A stretch of DNA of 15,007 nt from CAZWRN01 sp964446685 (GCA_964446685.1 CAYUPO010000024.1:1-15007), one strand, 5' to 3'; numbered from the stretch's first letter, positions 5,801-13,526 are shown. Numbers and translations are program-made. Notes: generated by a model from the letters alone, not told the origin.

Positions 5801-8164
5801 TTAAGGAGAAGTTGTATTAGTGGCGTAAGTATTTAGAGGATCAGTAAAAGTAATTGTTGACCCATCTGTTCCGTTACTACCAACGTTTTGTCTATCTTTT
5901 GAGAGGAAACTTCTATTGTTGGTATTATTTCTGGCTAAACTTCCGGCTATAACTATATCTTTTCTGCCGTTAACCAATCCTTCAATAATATCTGTTGGTT
6001 TAGCAAAGGCCACATCTGGTTTTTTATCCAGTAGTCCGACCATAATTTTATGCCAGATCGGAGAAGCACCTGTTACTCCAGATGTCAGTTGCGGATCCAT
6101 TGGGGTGTTGTCGTTGTTCCCTACCCAGGTACCAACAACTACTTCGGGCGTGAATCCAAAAGTCCAATTGTCTCTTTTAGAATCTGTCGTTCCTGTTTTA
6201 ACTGCTACGGTATGACCAGGAATAACCAGCAGTGAATTGGGACCAAATGCCGGTGTTCTGGCTTTGTTGTCTGATAAAATACTGGCGATCATGTATGCCA
6301 CTCCTGAAGGTAGAACTTTTTTACCCTCAGGTTGGGCGTTGTCTTCTAAAATATTACCTTCTGCGTCAGTAATTTTCAGAATTGGTTGAGTGTCGTATTT
6401 TTTACCCATTTGGGAGAAAGTGCCGTAAGCTGTCATCATATCCAACATTTTGACCTCAGCACCTCCTAATGTGATGGACAAGCCATATCTTTCAGGAGTA
6501 GTGAAAGTAGTAATCCCCATATCTTTAGCTGTCTGCAGCAGCTTATCTATTCCAATTTCATTTAAAACTTTAACCGCCGGAATATTATAGGAAGACCCAA
6601 GTGCAGTTCTGATAGTAACCGGTCCATGAAATCGGCCATCATAGTTAACTGGTGAGTAATTTTCCCAGGCATTTTTATAACTGGTCGGAACATCCATGAC
6701 AATAGTTGCCGGAGACAAACCCTCTTTAAAAGCTGCAGCATAAGTGAGTGGTTTGATGGAAGACCCTGGTTGTCGTAAGGAAGTTGTGACGTTAAAGTTT
6801 CCTCCTTTTAAATCCCAGTAATTTTTTGATCCGACCATCGCCAGTATTTGACCTGTTTTAGCATCAGTTACCATTGCTGCGCCATTAGTGACTTTTAAAG
6901 GAGCGAGTTTTATAACTTCTTCTTCAACAACCTGCTCTGCCATTTTTTGCGTTGGAAGATCCAGGCTGGTAGTCACCTGAAGTCCACCCTGTGAAACCAT
7001 TTTTTCGCCATATTTCTCAGATAAGACTGCTCTGACATACATCACAAAATGAGCCGCCTGGATTTCTTCGGTATTTGGTTTAATATCCAAAGGGGATTTA
7101 AGAGCTTCATCAGCTTGCTCCGGTGAGATATATTTATCTTCCACCATTCGCCTTAGGACCTCTTTTTGGCGTTCTTTCGCCAATTCCGGATTGGATCCAT
7201 ATGGGGAATAGGTAGTTGGGGATACCGGCAGACCCGCCAGATAAGTACTTTCAGCTAAACTTAATTCATGAGGTTTTTTATGAAAATAAGTTTGGGACGC
7301 AGCCGCAATTCCCCAGGCCGGTCCACCGTAAGGCACTTCATTAAAATACATTTGTAAAATATCTTTTTTGGAAAACACTCGTTCTGCCCAAAAAGCCAGA
7401 ACAACTTCTTTAACTTTTCTCTGCCAGGTTCTTTCAGGAGTAAGTAATGTATTTTTAATCAGTTGTTGGGTGATGGTTGATCCCCCCTGCAGATTACCGC
7501 CATCAAAAAAAATCAGTGCAGCTCTGGTTACTCCGTATAAATCAACTCCCGGATGACCCCAAAAATTTTTGTCTTCTATGGCGATGGTGGCATTCACTAA
7601 ATCCGGAGGTAATTCATCCAGGGTTACTAAAGTCCGATTTTTTTCATCGTAGATCCGGTATAGCAGAGTTCCGTTGCGGTCAAAAAGCTGAGTGGTTAAA
7701 GGCGAGGTGCTTTTGGACAGAGTTTCAGGAGATGGCAGCTCATGAGCGATAAATATCAGGCCTACAGAATAAGAAAAAAAACCGATAAAAAGCACCACCA
7801 GCATTACCGCGATTCTCAGTTTAGAAGGTAGCAATCTTCTGGAAAACTGACTAAGGTGCGAAATAAAGCGGACAAAAAATGGTTGTTTGTTTGGTCTTCC
7901 TCTGTTTTTTTTGCGATGCAAAAAACCGAGTGGAACTTTTTTTCTTATTTTCGAGGGCAGAGGTTTAGTTAAGGAACTAAGCTGAGAAAAGACTATATAA
8001 CAAGCTTTAAACGGTGACAGAATTATAAATTTAATAATCACCCAGGTGAAAATAATAAAACCAATTCCAAATTCGCCAAGTTTAATCAGTCCCCATAAAG
8101 CGACTAGAAATGGCAGTAATAAATTGTTTTTTTGTGATAGTGGTTGATGCTTATTTTTGGCCAT
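5801..8164 (-). CDS. Class A penicillin-binding protein (GT51 transglycosylase plus transpeptidase)
   Basis: A 787-aa bifunctional peptidoglycan synthase of the PBP1A type: it polymerises glycan strands from lipid II and cross-links stem peptides outside the membrane. GT51 domain about 155-345: catalytic Glu197 in AIEDKNFWGHPGVD, and GGSTITQQLIKN (227-238). Transpeptidase domain about 425-710: SxxK at S468-SIK (RQPGSSIKP), SYN at 525-527, KTG at 656-658. All active residues are present. A typical anchor helix lies at 117-139. Unusually, an extra hydrophobic stretch (about 15-60, perhaps two spans) and a basic linker (67-116) precede it. The C-terminus (about 740-787) is Asn/Thr/Ser-rich and low-complexity. 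It looks monocistronic, with a possible promoter at 8204-8209. Enzyme class is certain. Confidence 0.96.
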   Translation of the reverse strand: MAKNKHQPLSQKNNLLLPFLVALWGLIKLGEFGIGFIIFTWVIIKFIILSPFKACYIVFSQLSSLTKPLPSKIRKKVPLGFLHRKKNRGRPNKQPFFVRFISHLSQFSRRLLPSKLRIAVMLVVLFIGFFSYSVGLIFIAHELPSPETLSKSTSPLTTQLFDRNGTLLYRIYDEKNRTLVTLDELPPDLVNATIAIEDKNFWGHPGVDLYGVTRAALIFFDGGNLQGGSTITQQLIKNTLLTPERTWQRKVKEVVLAFWAERVFSKKDILQMYFNEVPYGGPAWGIAAASQTYFHKKPHELSLAESTYLAGLPVSPTTYSPYGSNPELAKERQKEVLRRMVEDKYISPEQADEALKSPLDIKPNTEEIQAAHFVMYVRAVLSEKYGEKMVSQGGLQVTTSLDLPTQKMAEQVVEEEVIKLAPLKVTNGAAMVTDAKTGQILAMVGSKNYWDLKGGNFNVTTSLRQPGSSIKPLTYAAAFKEGLSPATIVMDVPTSYKNAWENYSPVNYDGRFHGPVTIRTALGSSYNIPAVKVLNEIGIDKLLQTAKDMGITTFTTPERYGLSITLGGAEVKMLDMMTAYGTFSQMGKKYDTQPILKITDAEGNILEDNAQPEGKKVLPSGVAYMIASILSDNKARTPAFGPNSLLVIPGHTVAVKTGTTDSKRDNWTFGFTPEVVVGTWVGNNDNTPMDPQLTSGVTGASPIWHKIMVGLLDKKPDVAFAKPTDIIEGLVNGRKDIVIAGSLARNNTNNRSFLSKDRQNVGSNGTDGSTITFTDPLNTYATNTTSP

Positions 8165-8203
8165 AAAAATTACCGACCTCTAGTTTTAGCTAGAAGCGCT
8201 TAT

Positions 8204-8209
8204 AGTATA
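8204..8209 (-). promoter_or_regulatory. Candidate -10 box for the PBP gene
   Basis: TATACT (8209 to 8204) on the minus strand, about 39 nt before the ATG at 8164. The leader would hold a small TCTAG/CTAGA hairpin and an AGAGG that could act as a weak Shine-Dalgarno at long spacing. Weaker than the other promoters here. The rest of the 214-nt spacer (8165-8378) is AT-rich with no gene that I can see. Confidence 0.35.
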
Positions 8210-8378
8210 ACGTATTTTACTAAATTCTAAGGGGTTATAGGGTCATTGTAGGATAGCATTCACCCAAAAGATAGTATTATCTTATATATCAGAGTGAGTC
8301 ATATTTTTTAAATTATAAATTTTGAATTATAAAATATAATCTAATATTGATCAGCTTATAGAAAGATGCTATTAAGGA

Positions 8379-10214
8379 CTACAGGCTTTTATTAAAGATT
8401 TTCTTTGCTGTATCAGTATATTCTGGGTATCCATTTTTATCCATCCAGATCCACCACTCTACTCCCCATAGATAAATTTCCGGAAAACCCGTAGATAAAG
8501 CAAACTGCAGATGTTTATTAATTCGCTGCGGAGGGAAAGCTTTGTACTGTTCATCAATATTCCATTGTGTCAAACTCTGTTTTCCGGGAACCCAAGGTTC
8601 TGCCTGTAATTCAGATACAATTGCCAGCACATTTGGATTGCCAGTGATTTTTTCCATCAGCCATTTTTTGGCGTTATAGAAAAATGAAGGCAACGGATAG
8701 TCAAACCAACCGATATAAGGATTCCATACTTGCCGATACATTGTCGTTCCAAAATAAGAAGTTAAACCGATTGCTTTCCTCCAGCTGGATATCTCTCCGG
8801 AATCAGTGATCAGAATGGGGCGGGTATCAAGCTGATTAACCAGCTGAATCTCTTTTTTTACAAATTCATAAGTCAGTGGATTTTGAGCCGGACAGTCACC
8901 AAATGATAAAAATGGTTCATTCTCGATTTGCCATGATTCAACTGCTGGATGGTTTCGATAGAGGACAATGGTTTTCTGAAGCATCAGTAAAATTCTGGCC
9001 TGGAGTTCTTCTCTAGATAGTGTTCTGGCCCATTCCGGCGGATAACATTCAGGCCAGCGCGGGGCTTTGTAACCTGTTGCGACAATTACTTTAGCATTAT
9101 TTTTTTGAGCTTCATCCAAATAATATTTAAGATATCTGTCTTCAAATTTTCCTTCAATAGGTTCAAATTCATCCCAATAAACAGGTAGCCTGATATGTTT
9201 GACCTGCATTTTATTTAACATATCACTATAGGCTTTTTCAGGATCAAGTCCTAGTTCAGCAGCGTAACGAGGGGAAAATGTGACACCTATTTTAGTATTT
9301 TGAGTTAGCGGTTTATCATTCATAGCGAGTATAAATAGTCCGATTACAATCAGTATAATACCTATTATTCTGCCTAACCACAAAAGTCTTGATAACTTTT
9401 CTCCAAACATTGCTGGAAATCTTTTAGCCAGAATAAAACTAAAAATCATCAGAAAAACATATTGGACTCCCTGTAAGGAGTTAACCAATGCCGGATTTGC
9501 TAAAGAAATGGAAAATGTCAGCAATAACTGAGATGCTCCTCCAGCAGCCTGTCCTGCAAAAAAAAGCATTCCGGATTTAGACAGAAATTTTATTGGCGTG
9601 GCAGATCCTCCATGTCCCAGATATTTCTTCCGTAGAAAAGGAATAGTGTAAATAAAAACAATAAAAGGAATCAGAATAATTCTTGAATAAACAAAAACCG
9701 AGGCAAACTCACCTATTTGATAAGCCCAGCTTAAAACTACATAAGAATTTGCAAAAAATAGTGAGGAAACGACAACGGATAATATTTCGTCTTTAGAAAT
9801 TTTTCCCCGGATATAAGGCAAAATTAGAAAAAATAAACCAAATACTAAAATAATAATTGCCCAGGCTTCATTAATTGAAAGTGTGCCGCTGATAAATCCA
9901 ATAAAAGCTAATATTATAGGAATCAATGTCCCTATAACCGGGATTACTCTGGAAGGATTACCTACTTTTAGAGCCAGGAACATAAAGTAGGCTCCGGCTG
10001 TCCATAAAATAGTAGATAGGGAAGCATAGATGAATGTTTTTAAGGTTGGTATTTCAACAAAAGGTAAACCAACCAGAACCAGTAAAGAAAAAAGAGAGAT
10101 AAAAAAGATGTAGACAAATGGATTGGGAGCTTTTTTAACCAGTAAATATTTATCGATCGTTACCGAAACGCTGTTTAAAAGATAAGCCAAAAGTGTCAGC
10201 GGCAGGTAGTACAT
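8379..10214 (-). CDS. EamA/DMT-type permease fused to a clan GH-A glycoside hydrolase
   Basis: A 611-aa fusion. Residues 3-297 hold ten hydrophobic helices in the EamA drug/metabolite transporter pattern. From about 305 a TIM-barrel glycoside hydrolase follows: KIGVTFSPRYAAELGLDP, HIRLPVYWDEFEP (340-352), AVESWQIENEP (424-434) with likely acid/base Glu433, VSELQAEPW (533-541) with likely nucleophile Glu535, and EIYLWGVEWWIWM (579-591). The NEP site and the late Glu fit clan GH-A (GH5/GH39-like); the exact family and substrate are not clear. Lys/Arg cluster in loops after helices 1, 5, 7 and 9, which by the positive-inside rule places both termini outside. A TGG-TATAGT box ends 6 nt before the ATG. 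No stop or frameshift lies between the halves. Confidence 0.85.
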   Translation of the reverse strand: MYYLPLTLLAYLLNSVSVTIDKYLLVKKAPNPFVYIFFISLFSLLVLVGLPFVEIPTLKTFIYASLSTILWTAGAYFMFLALKVGNPSRVIPVIGTLIPIILAFIGFISGTLSINEAWAIIILVFGLFFLILPYIRGKISKDEILSVVVSSLFFANSYVVLSWAYQIGEFASVFVYSRIILIPFIVFIYTIPFLRKKYLGHGGSATPIKFLSKSGMLFFAGQAAGGASQLLLTFSISLANPALVNSLQGVQYVFLMIFSFILAKRFPAMFGEKLSRLLWLGRIIGIILIVIGLFILAMNDKPLTQNTKIGVTFSPRYAAELGLDPEKAYSDMLNKMQVKHIRLPVYWDEFEPIEGKFEDRYLKYYLDEAQKNNAKVIVATGYKAPRWPECYPPEWARTLSREELQARILLMLQKTIVLYRNHPAVESWQIENEPFLSFGDCPAQNPLTYEFVKKEIQLVNQLDTRPILITDSGEISSWRKAIGLTSYFGTTMYRQVWNPYIGWFDYPLPSFFYNAKKWLMEKITGNPNVLAIVSELQAEPWVPGKQSLTQWNIDEQYKAFPPQRINKHLQFALSTGFPEIYLWGVEWWIWMDKNGYPEYTDTAKKIFNKSL

Positions 10215-10220
10215 TATCTT

Positions 10221-10229
10221 ACTATACCA
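10221..10229 (-). promoter_or_regulatory. Extended -10 promoter for the EamA-hydrolase fusion
   Basis: Minus strand reads TGG-TATAGT (10229 to 10221), 6 nt before the ATG at 10214, so a leaderless mRNA is likely. It gives this gene its own promoter, separate from the metal operon upstream. Confidence 0.5.
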
Positions 10230-10258
10230 AAATAGCCTGGTAAGGGAGAAGAGGAGCT

Positions 10259-10288
10259 GAAGCCATACACCCTCCGATGTATGGCTTC
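10259..10288 (-). terminator. Strong hairpin between ycnI-like gene and EamA fusion; possible terminator
   Basis: An 11-bp perfect stem (GAAGCCATACA with TGTATGGCTTC) and an 8-nt loop lies 31 nt past the ycnI-like stop. It likely ends the metal operon, but no U-tract follows on the minus strand, so it is not a classical intrinsic terminator. The minus-strand loop holds CGGAGGG. Confidence 0.45.
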
Positions 10289-10319
10289 CCTCTTATTAAA
10301 TTCATTCCCACTTTAAAAC

Positions 10320-10976
10320 TTAACTTTTTTTACGGAGACTAATCCCCAAAGCTGCAAATGAGACCAGCAATGCTGCCGCTGAAAAAATCATCGGGGAGTT
10401 ATTCTCAGATTTTTCAACATTATTAACAGTCATTGGATTCACTGACGGCTGTAAATCGTTCATTACTTTAGTCACAGAGTAAGGAGTAATCCCCCCCTCA
10501 TCTCCAGTAGTAGATGCTTTAGGTGCATTAGGATCCTGATCCCAGGAAACTATCTCACCAGTCTGATATGTCTGGTAAGCTTTCCATTTTAGCTCAGAAT
10601 TTTCCTTTGGAGTTTGAGCTGAAAAATTAAACTCATCCCGCTGGCCAGCTGGTATTGATCCACCTGTCCAGGAAATTTCAGTAACTTTGGCATCCTCTCC
10701 TTCACCTGTTTTTTTAACAGAGATAATCCATCCTGGTTTAACATTTGGTGTAACATAGTTTAAACCTTCAGGAATAACCAGTCTGAGAGCAGTTGTAGGT
10801 ACCTCTTTTTCATTTGGAACACCAACAGTAAATGTCTGAAAAGCCCCAATTCCAACCTGAGCCGGTTTGACTGATACATGAGCTTTAACAACAGTTGCCA
10901 TTGACAGCATTACTACTGCCATAAGAAGCACAAATATCGTTTTTTGCAATTTGAAATTTTGAATTTGTAATTTCAT
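10320..10976 (-). CDS. ycnI: YcnI-like (DUF1775) copper-binding protein
   Basis: A 218-aa secreted, membrane-tethered protein. Signal peptide 1-32 ends VVKA, so the predicted mature N-terminus is His33 (HVSVKPAQVG), the copper ligand of YcnI proteins. Family features follow: a beta-sandwich with VPNEKEVPTTALRLVIPEGL (53-72), PGWIISV (81-87), WTGGSIPAG (103-111), LKWKAY (129-134) and VSWDQDP (143-149), which supply conserved Trp. A C-terminal helix (about 195-213) and RKKS form a membrane anchor. YcnI binds Cu(II) and accompanies copper importers in other bacteria. I chose ATG 10976 over a GTG at 10985, because a strong AGGAGG (10990-10985) lies 8 nt before it and overlaps the GTG. That Shine-Dalgarno is the best in the window. 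Last gene of the metal operon. Confidence 0.9.
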   Translation of the reverse strand: MKLQIQNFKLQKTIFVLLMAVVMLSMATVVKAHVSVKPAQVGIGAFQTFTVGVPNEKEVPTTALRLVIPEGLNYVTPNVKPGWIISVKKTGEGEDAKVTEISWTGGSIPAGQRDEFNFSAQTPKENSELKWKAYQTYQTGEIVSWDQDPNAPKASTTGDEGGITPYSVTKVMNDLQPSVNPMTVNNVEKSENNSPMIFSAAALLVSFAALGISLRKKS

Positions 10977-10984
10977 ATAAATCA

Positions 10985-10990
10985 CCTCCT
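10985..10990 (-). promoter_or_regulatory. Strong Shine-Dalgarno that fixes the ycnI-like start
   Basis: AGGAGG, within AAAGGAGGTGAT on the minus strand, matches the 16S 3' end over about ten bases and sits 8 nt before ATG 10976. It rules out the GTG at 10985 as a start. The neighbouring genes have no comparable site. Confidence 0.8.
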
Positions 10991-11030
10991 TTCTTTGAGA
11001 AAATATGCACTTAAGTGGGAATGAATATTT

Positions 11031-11375
11031 TTAGACCAGAGGAGGTGAACGACCGGAGTTAAAAAAAAGGGTATTAAGTGTTAAATATTTTTCCGAAACC
11101 AGATATCCTTCGGCAATTATTTTGTCTGGTAAAACAATTTCATAAGCCACCACAGGTGTTACAGCTGTCGGGAGGCAGCATTGGTGGGTACTCTGATCTG
11201 CCAAGTAAACAGCATGAACACTATGCAGGGGAAAAGCATGAAATGTGAGAAATGAAAATAATGCTAACAGTGCGAATAATTTAAACGGCTGAAATGAGAT
11301 TTTCTGGGCAAAATAAAACAGTAAAAAAATTAAAAGAAAAAAAGATGGTAATAAGTGATAAAAATGCTCTGACAT
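11031..11375 (-). CDS. Small membrane protein with HQCC motif, metal operon (114 aa)
   Basis: I do not recognise a family with confidence. Two hydrophobic segments (about 8-26 and 31-50) are followed by a polar tail with HAVYLADQSTHQCCLP (54-69). The His/Cys cluster H64-Q-C66-C67, with H46, H51 and H54 nearby, could bind a metal. The tail then has VVAYEIVLPDKIIAEGYLVSEKYL and ends SPPLV. The ATG at 11375 overlaps the TAA of the preceding gene by one base (TAATG), so translation is coupled. It lies between two copper-type secreted proteins in the same operon, which makes a metal-related role likely by context only. Short membrane proteins with Cys pairs occur in copper clusters elsewhere, but I cannot name an orthologue. 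Confidence 0.75.
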   Translation of the reverse strand: MSEHFYHLLPSFFLLIFLLFYFAQKISFQPFKLFALLALFSFLTFHAFPLHSVHAVYLADQSTHQCCLPTAVTPVVAYEIVLPDKIIAEGYLVSEKYLTLNTLFFNSGRSPPLV

Positions 11376-11953
11376 TACGGTTTTTTTCTGCGATCAAAAA
11401 AGACAATTGCCAAAGCTATCAAAGCACCAACACCAAAGATTACAAAATGAATAGTATGGAGCGAAAACCAGCTGGAAGAGTCAGAAGATGCAGACTGATT
11501 TCCATCCCCTCTTTCAACTCTAATGGTATCCTGCAACCTAAATGACTGAAACTTATCAGTGACTTTTGGTTTACCGGTCACTATAACTGAATAAACCCCT
11601 TTTTCGGAAAAAGTATAAGAAAAGCTGGCATTATCAAGTGATGGTGTTTGGATGTCGGCAAACAAATCTCCCTGGGCTAATACTTTACCATTTAACTCCA
11701 GTGAATATTGGCATTCACAATCAGCCGGAGTAAATTTATTTTGTTTGTCCTTAAATTCAAAAAAGAAGTTAGCAGGTTGTCCCAGAATTGGATCGTCTTC
11801 CGGATTAACATGCACCACCGCACCAATAGAACCATCAGTTAACAGGACATGAGCGAAAACAGAAGTAGTTGATAGTGAACAGTAAACACTTAACAGTAAA
11901 AAAAACGACAAAGTATAAATATATTTAAAGATATGGTTATTATTCATTTTCAT
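11375..11953 (-). CDS. Secreted membrane-tethered protein with predicted N-terminal His (copper-binding type)
   Basis: A 192-aa protein. Signal peptide 1-34 ends SVFA, leaving His35 (HVLLTDGSIGAVVHV) as predicted mature N-terminus. This is the arrangement used by CopC, YcnI and similar copper proteins, in which the terminal amine and His side chain bind copper. A second His48 and an Asp/Cys cluster PADCECQ (76-82) are further possible ligands. A beta-sandwich is likely: FFFEFKDK (63-70), YSLELNGKVLAQGDLF (83-98), FSYTFSEKGVYSVIVTG (111-127). A Ser-rich linker, C-terminal helix (168-186) and RRKKP form a membrane anchor. I chose ATG 11953, 19 nt after the preceding stop; the longer frame needs a TTG at 11986 that overlaps the upstream gene. 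Exact family unsure. Confidence 0.78.
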   Translation of the reverse strand: MKMNNNHIFKYIYTLSFFLLLSVYCSLSTTSVFAHVLLTDGSIGAVVHVNPEDDPILGQPANFFFEFKDKQNKFTPADCECQYSLELNGKVLAQGDLFADIQTPSLDNASFSYTFSEKGVYSVIVTGKPKVTDKFQSFRLQDTIRVERGDGNQSASSDSSSWFSLHTIHFVIFGVGALIALAIVFFDRRKKP

Positions 11954-11972
11954 ACTGTTTACTAATTTTGCT

Positions 11973-13526
11973 TTATTTAATTTCAACTACAAAATCTGTC
12001 ACCATTAGTGTGCCTTGAGGGTTGAACTGGCCGAAGACTTTATATATACCAGGTTTAATTGGACCATACAATCCCAGAGGTAAAAATTCAACAGTTGGTC
12101 CGCCATTTTGATCAGGTTTGGGTGCTGTTAGATTGGTTGGATGGACATGTATATAATCATATGTCGAAGTATTTATCATAACTAAATGTCCAAATGAGGC
12201 AAGGTATGGTTTTAGAGTTGTCACAGCCTTCCCAGATGAATCTTTGAAACTAAAACTAATTTTCTGACTGCCAATTGATATTTTGCTGGATTGAAGCGGT
12301 TTTGGGAAATCCAGTGTGACAGAATATTCTCCAAATTGCTTTGTCAGATTTGAATCCGGCTGATCAGTTGACTGAGCTATCTGACTTTTTCCAACCTGTT
12401 GTGTGAAAGCAAACTGTTGTTCGATAGCACCAACCGGCTGAAAATCGGCATATAAATGATATTCCCCGGGTTTTGGAAATGTATAATCAATACTAAATCC
12501 GTCAGCATTTGCTTCAGGATGAACATGATCAAAATACTGCAGACTGCTGTCAACAATTATTAAATGAATCTTTTTTTCATAAATGGTATTAAACAAAACT
12601 GTTTTATTGCCTGATGAAGCATCATTGACTTTAAAACTTAATTTAACCGGTTGGTTTGGAATGATAGTTTCAGGATGGTCATAAGAAACGCTAAAACGCT
12701 TTGTCCTGTCTCCGGTCATAGCCTGGTTTAATGGGCCTGAACTATTGTTGGTTGCTAAATTATTTGTTTGTGCATCTTTGGCAATCTGAATATGGGCAGC
12801 ATGTATTCCAAGAGAAACTCCAGATGATGGGGGTAAGAGAGTAAAAGTCAGGACGGACCCGACTGCCACTGATGAAATAAAAAAGATCAGTCCAAAAGGC
12901 GGATATCCCCTAAAATTATTTCTTAAAAAATAATCTATTCTATTTGCCTCCAGGAGCCAGAGAAAGGCAAAAGCCAGAATAAATATTTGGGGAATAGTGG
13001 TTGATAAATCCGCAAAATGAGTCCCAAGCATTAGGGCATGAATTAGGGTAAATACGGAGGAGAGATAAACTAACCGCTGGAGCAGTTTCCAGTTTTTAAA
13101 TTTCATCCAGGCAATAATTTTGTCAACTGAGGTTATTGTCAGAAAAAACAATATAACCAGAGAAGTCACACTAAAAGCGATCGCAATTAAATATTTATTA
13201 CTCAAAAATCCCAATCCGTCAAATCCGCCTAGTTGCTTAAAAAAAGCAAAATAAGTATGAAGTAAGGCAAAGTAAAAAACTGATACTCCAATGGCTCTGC
13301 GAGCTTTAGTGATCTGATTTCTAAAGGGGAATGAATAAACAACATATAAAAGAGGGCCAATTAGCATTGCCAAATAAAGGAACGCTAAAGCTGTCAGGGA
13401 GTAAATTTGAGTTAACCGGATTGTTTGCAGTTTCTCCCCCGCAAAGGTAGATGTCACCCAAAAATAGATCACTACAGAATAAAGAAAACTGATTAATAAA
13501 ACATAAAAACGGATATTCTTGAGCAT
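11973..13526 (-). CDS. Ferric-reductase-like heme membrane domain fused to tandem HxHP metal-binding domains
   Basis: A 517-aa fusion. Residues 1 to about 230 hold six to seven helices of the ferric reductase-like/MsrQ-type b-heme fold. GPLLYVV (57-63) and RRAIGVSVFYFALLHTYFAF (76-95) carry His90; RLVYLSSVFTLIHALMLGTH (151-170) carries His163 and His170, the expected heme ligands. Residues about 275-380 and 395-517 form two related extracytoplasmic beta domains with HLIIVD...YFDHVHPE (321-338) and HLVMIN...YDYIHVHP (447-463), each having a leading His and an HxHP site. No flavin or NAD domain is present, so electrons must come from a partner or quinol. The ATG at 13526 lies 26 nt after the ZIP stop; a TTG at 13547 is possible. 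Metal reduction or delivery is inferred. Confidence 0.85.
   Translation of the reverse strand: MLKNIRFYVLLISFLYSVVIYFWVTSTFAGEKLQTIRLTQIYSLTALAFLYLAMLIGPLLYVVYSFPFRNQITKARRAIGVSVFYFALLHTYFAFFKQLGGFDGLGFLSNKYLIAIAFSVTSLVILFFLTITSVDKIIAWMKFKNWKLLQRLVYLSSVFTLIHALMLGTHFADLSTTIPQIFILAFAFLWLLEANRIDYFLRNNFRGYPPFGLIFFISSVAVGSVLTFTLLPPSSGVSLGIHAAHIQIAKDAQTNNLATNNSSGPLNQAMTGDRTKRFSVSYDHPETIIPNQPVKLSFKVNDASSGNKTVLFNTIYEKKIHLIIVDSSLQYFDHVHPEANADGFSIDYTFPKPGEYHLYADFQPVGAIEQQFAFTQQVGKSQIAQSTDQPDSNLTKQFGEYSVTLDFPKPLQSSKISIGSQKISFSFKDSSGKAVTTLKPYLASFGHLVMINTSTYDYIHVHPTNLTAPKPDQNGGPTVEFLPLGLYGPIKPGIYKVFGQFNPQGTLMVTDFVVEIK

Larger units (their letters stand above)
10300..11026. repeat. 14-bp inverted repeat bracketing the ycnI-like gene
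   Basis: ATTCATTCCCACTT at 10300-10313 and its exact reverse complement at 11013-11026 flank the gene, 6 nt after its stop and 36 nt before its start. The upstream arm overlaps the palindrome CACTTAAGTG (11008-11017). In mRNA the two arms could pair. They could also be scars of an insertion or regulator sites. Confidence 0.5.

Noticed and set aside
8165..8378. Hidden small gene or tRNA in the AT-rich spacer
   Set aside because: No cloverleaf, no frame with a plausible start, only weak A/T palindromes.
10977..10985. GTG at 10985 as start of the ycnI-like gene
   Set aside because: It overlaps the Shine-Dalgarno; ATG 10976 has ideal spacing.
11954..11986. TTG at 11986 as start of the secreted N-terminal-His protein
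   Set aside because: It overlaps the upstream coding end; ATG 11953 gives a better signal peptide.
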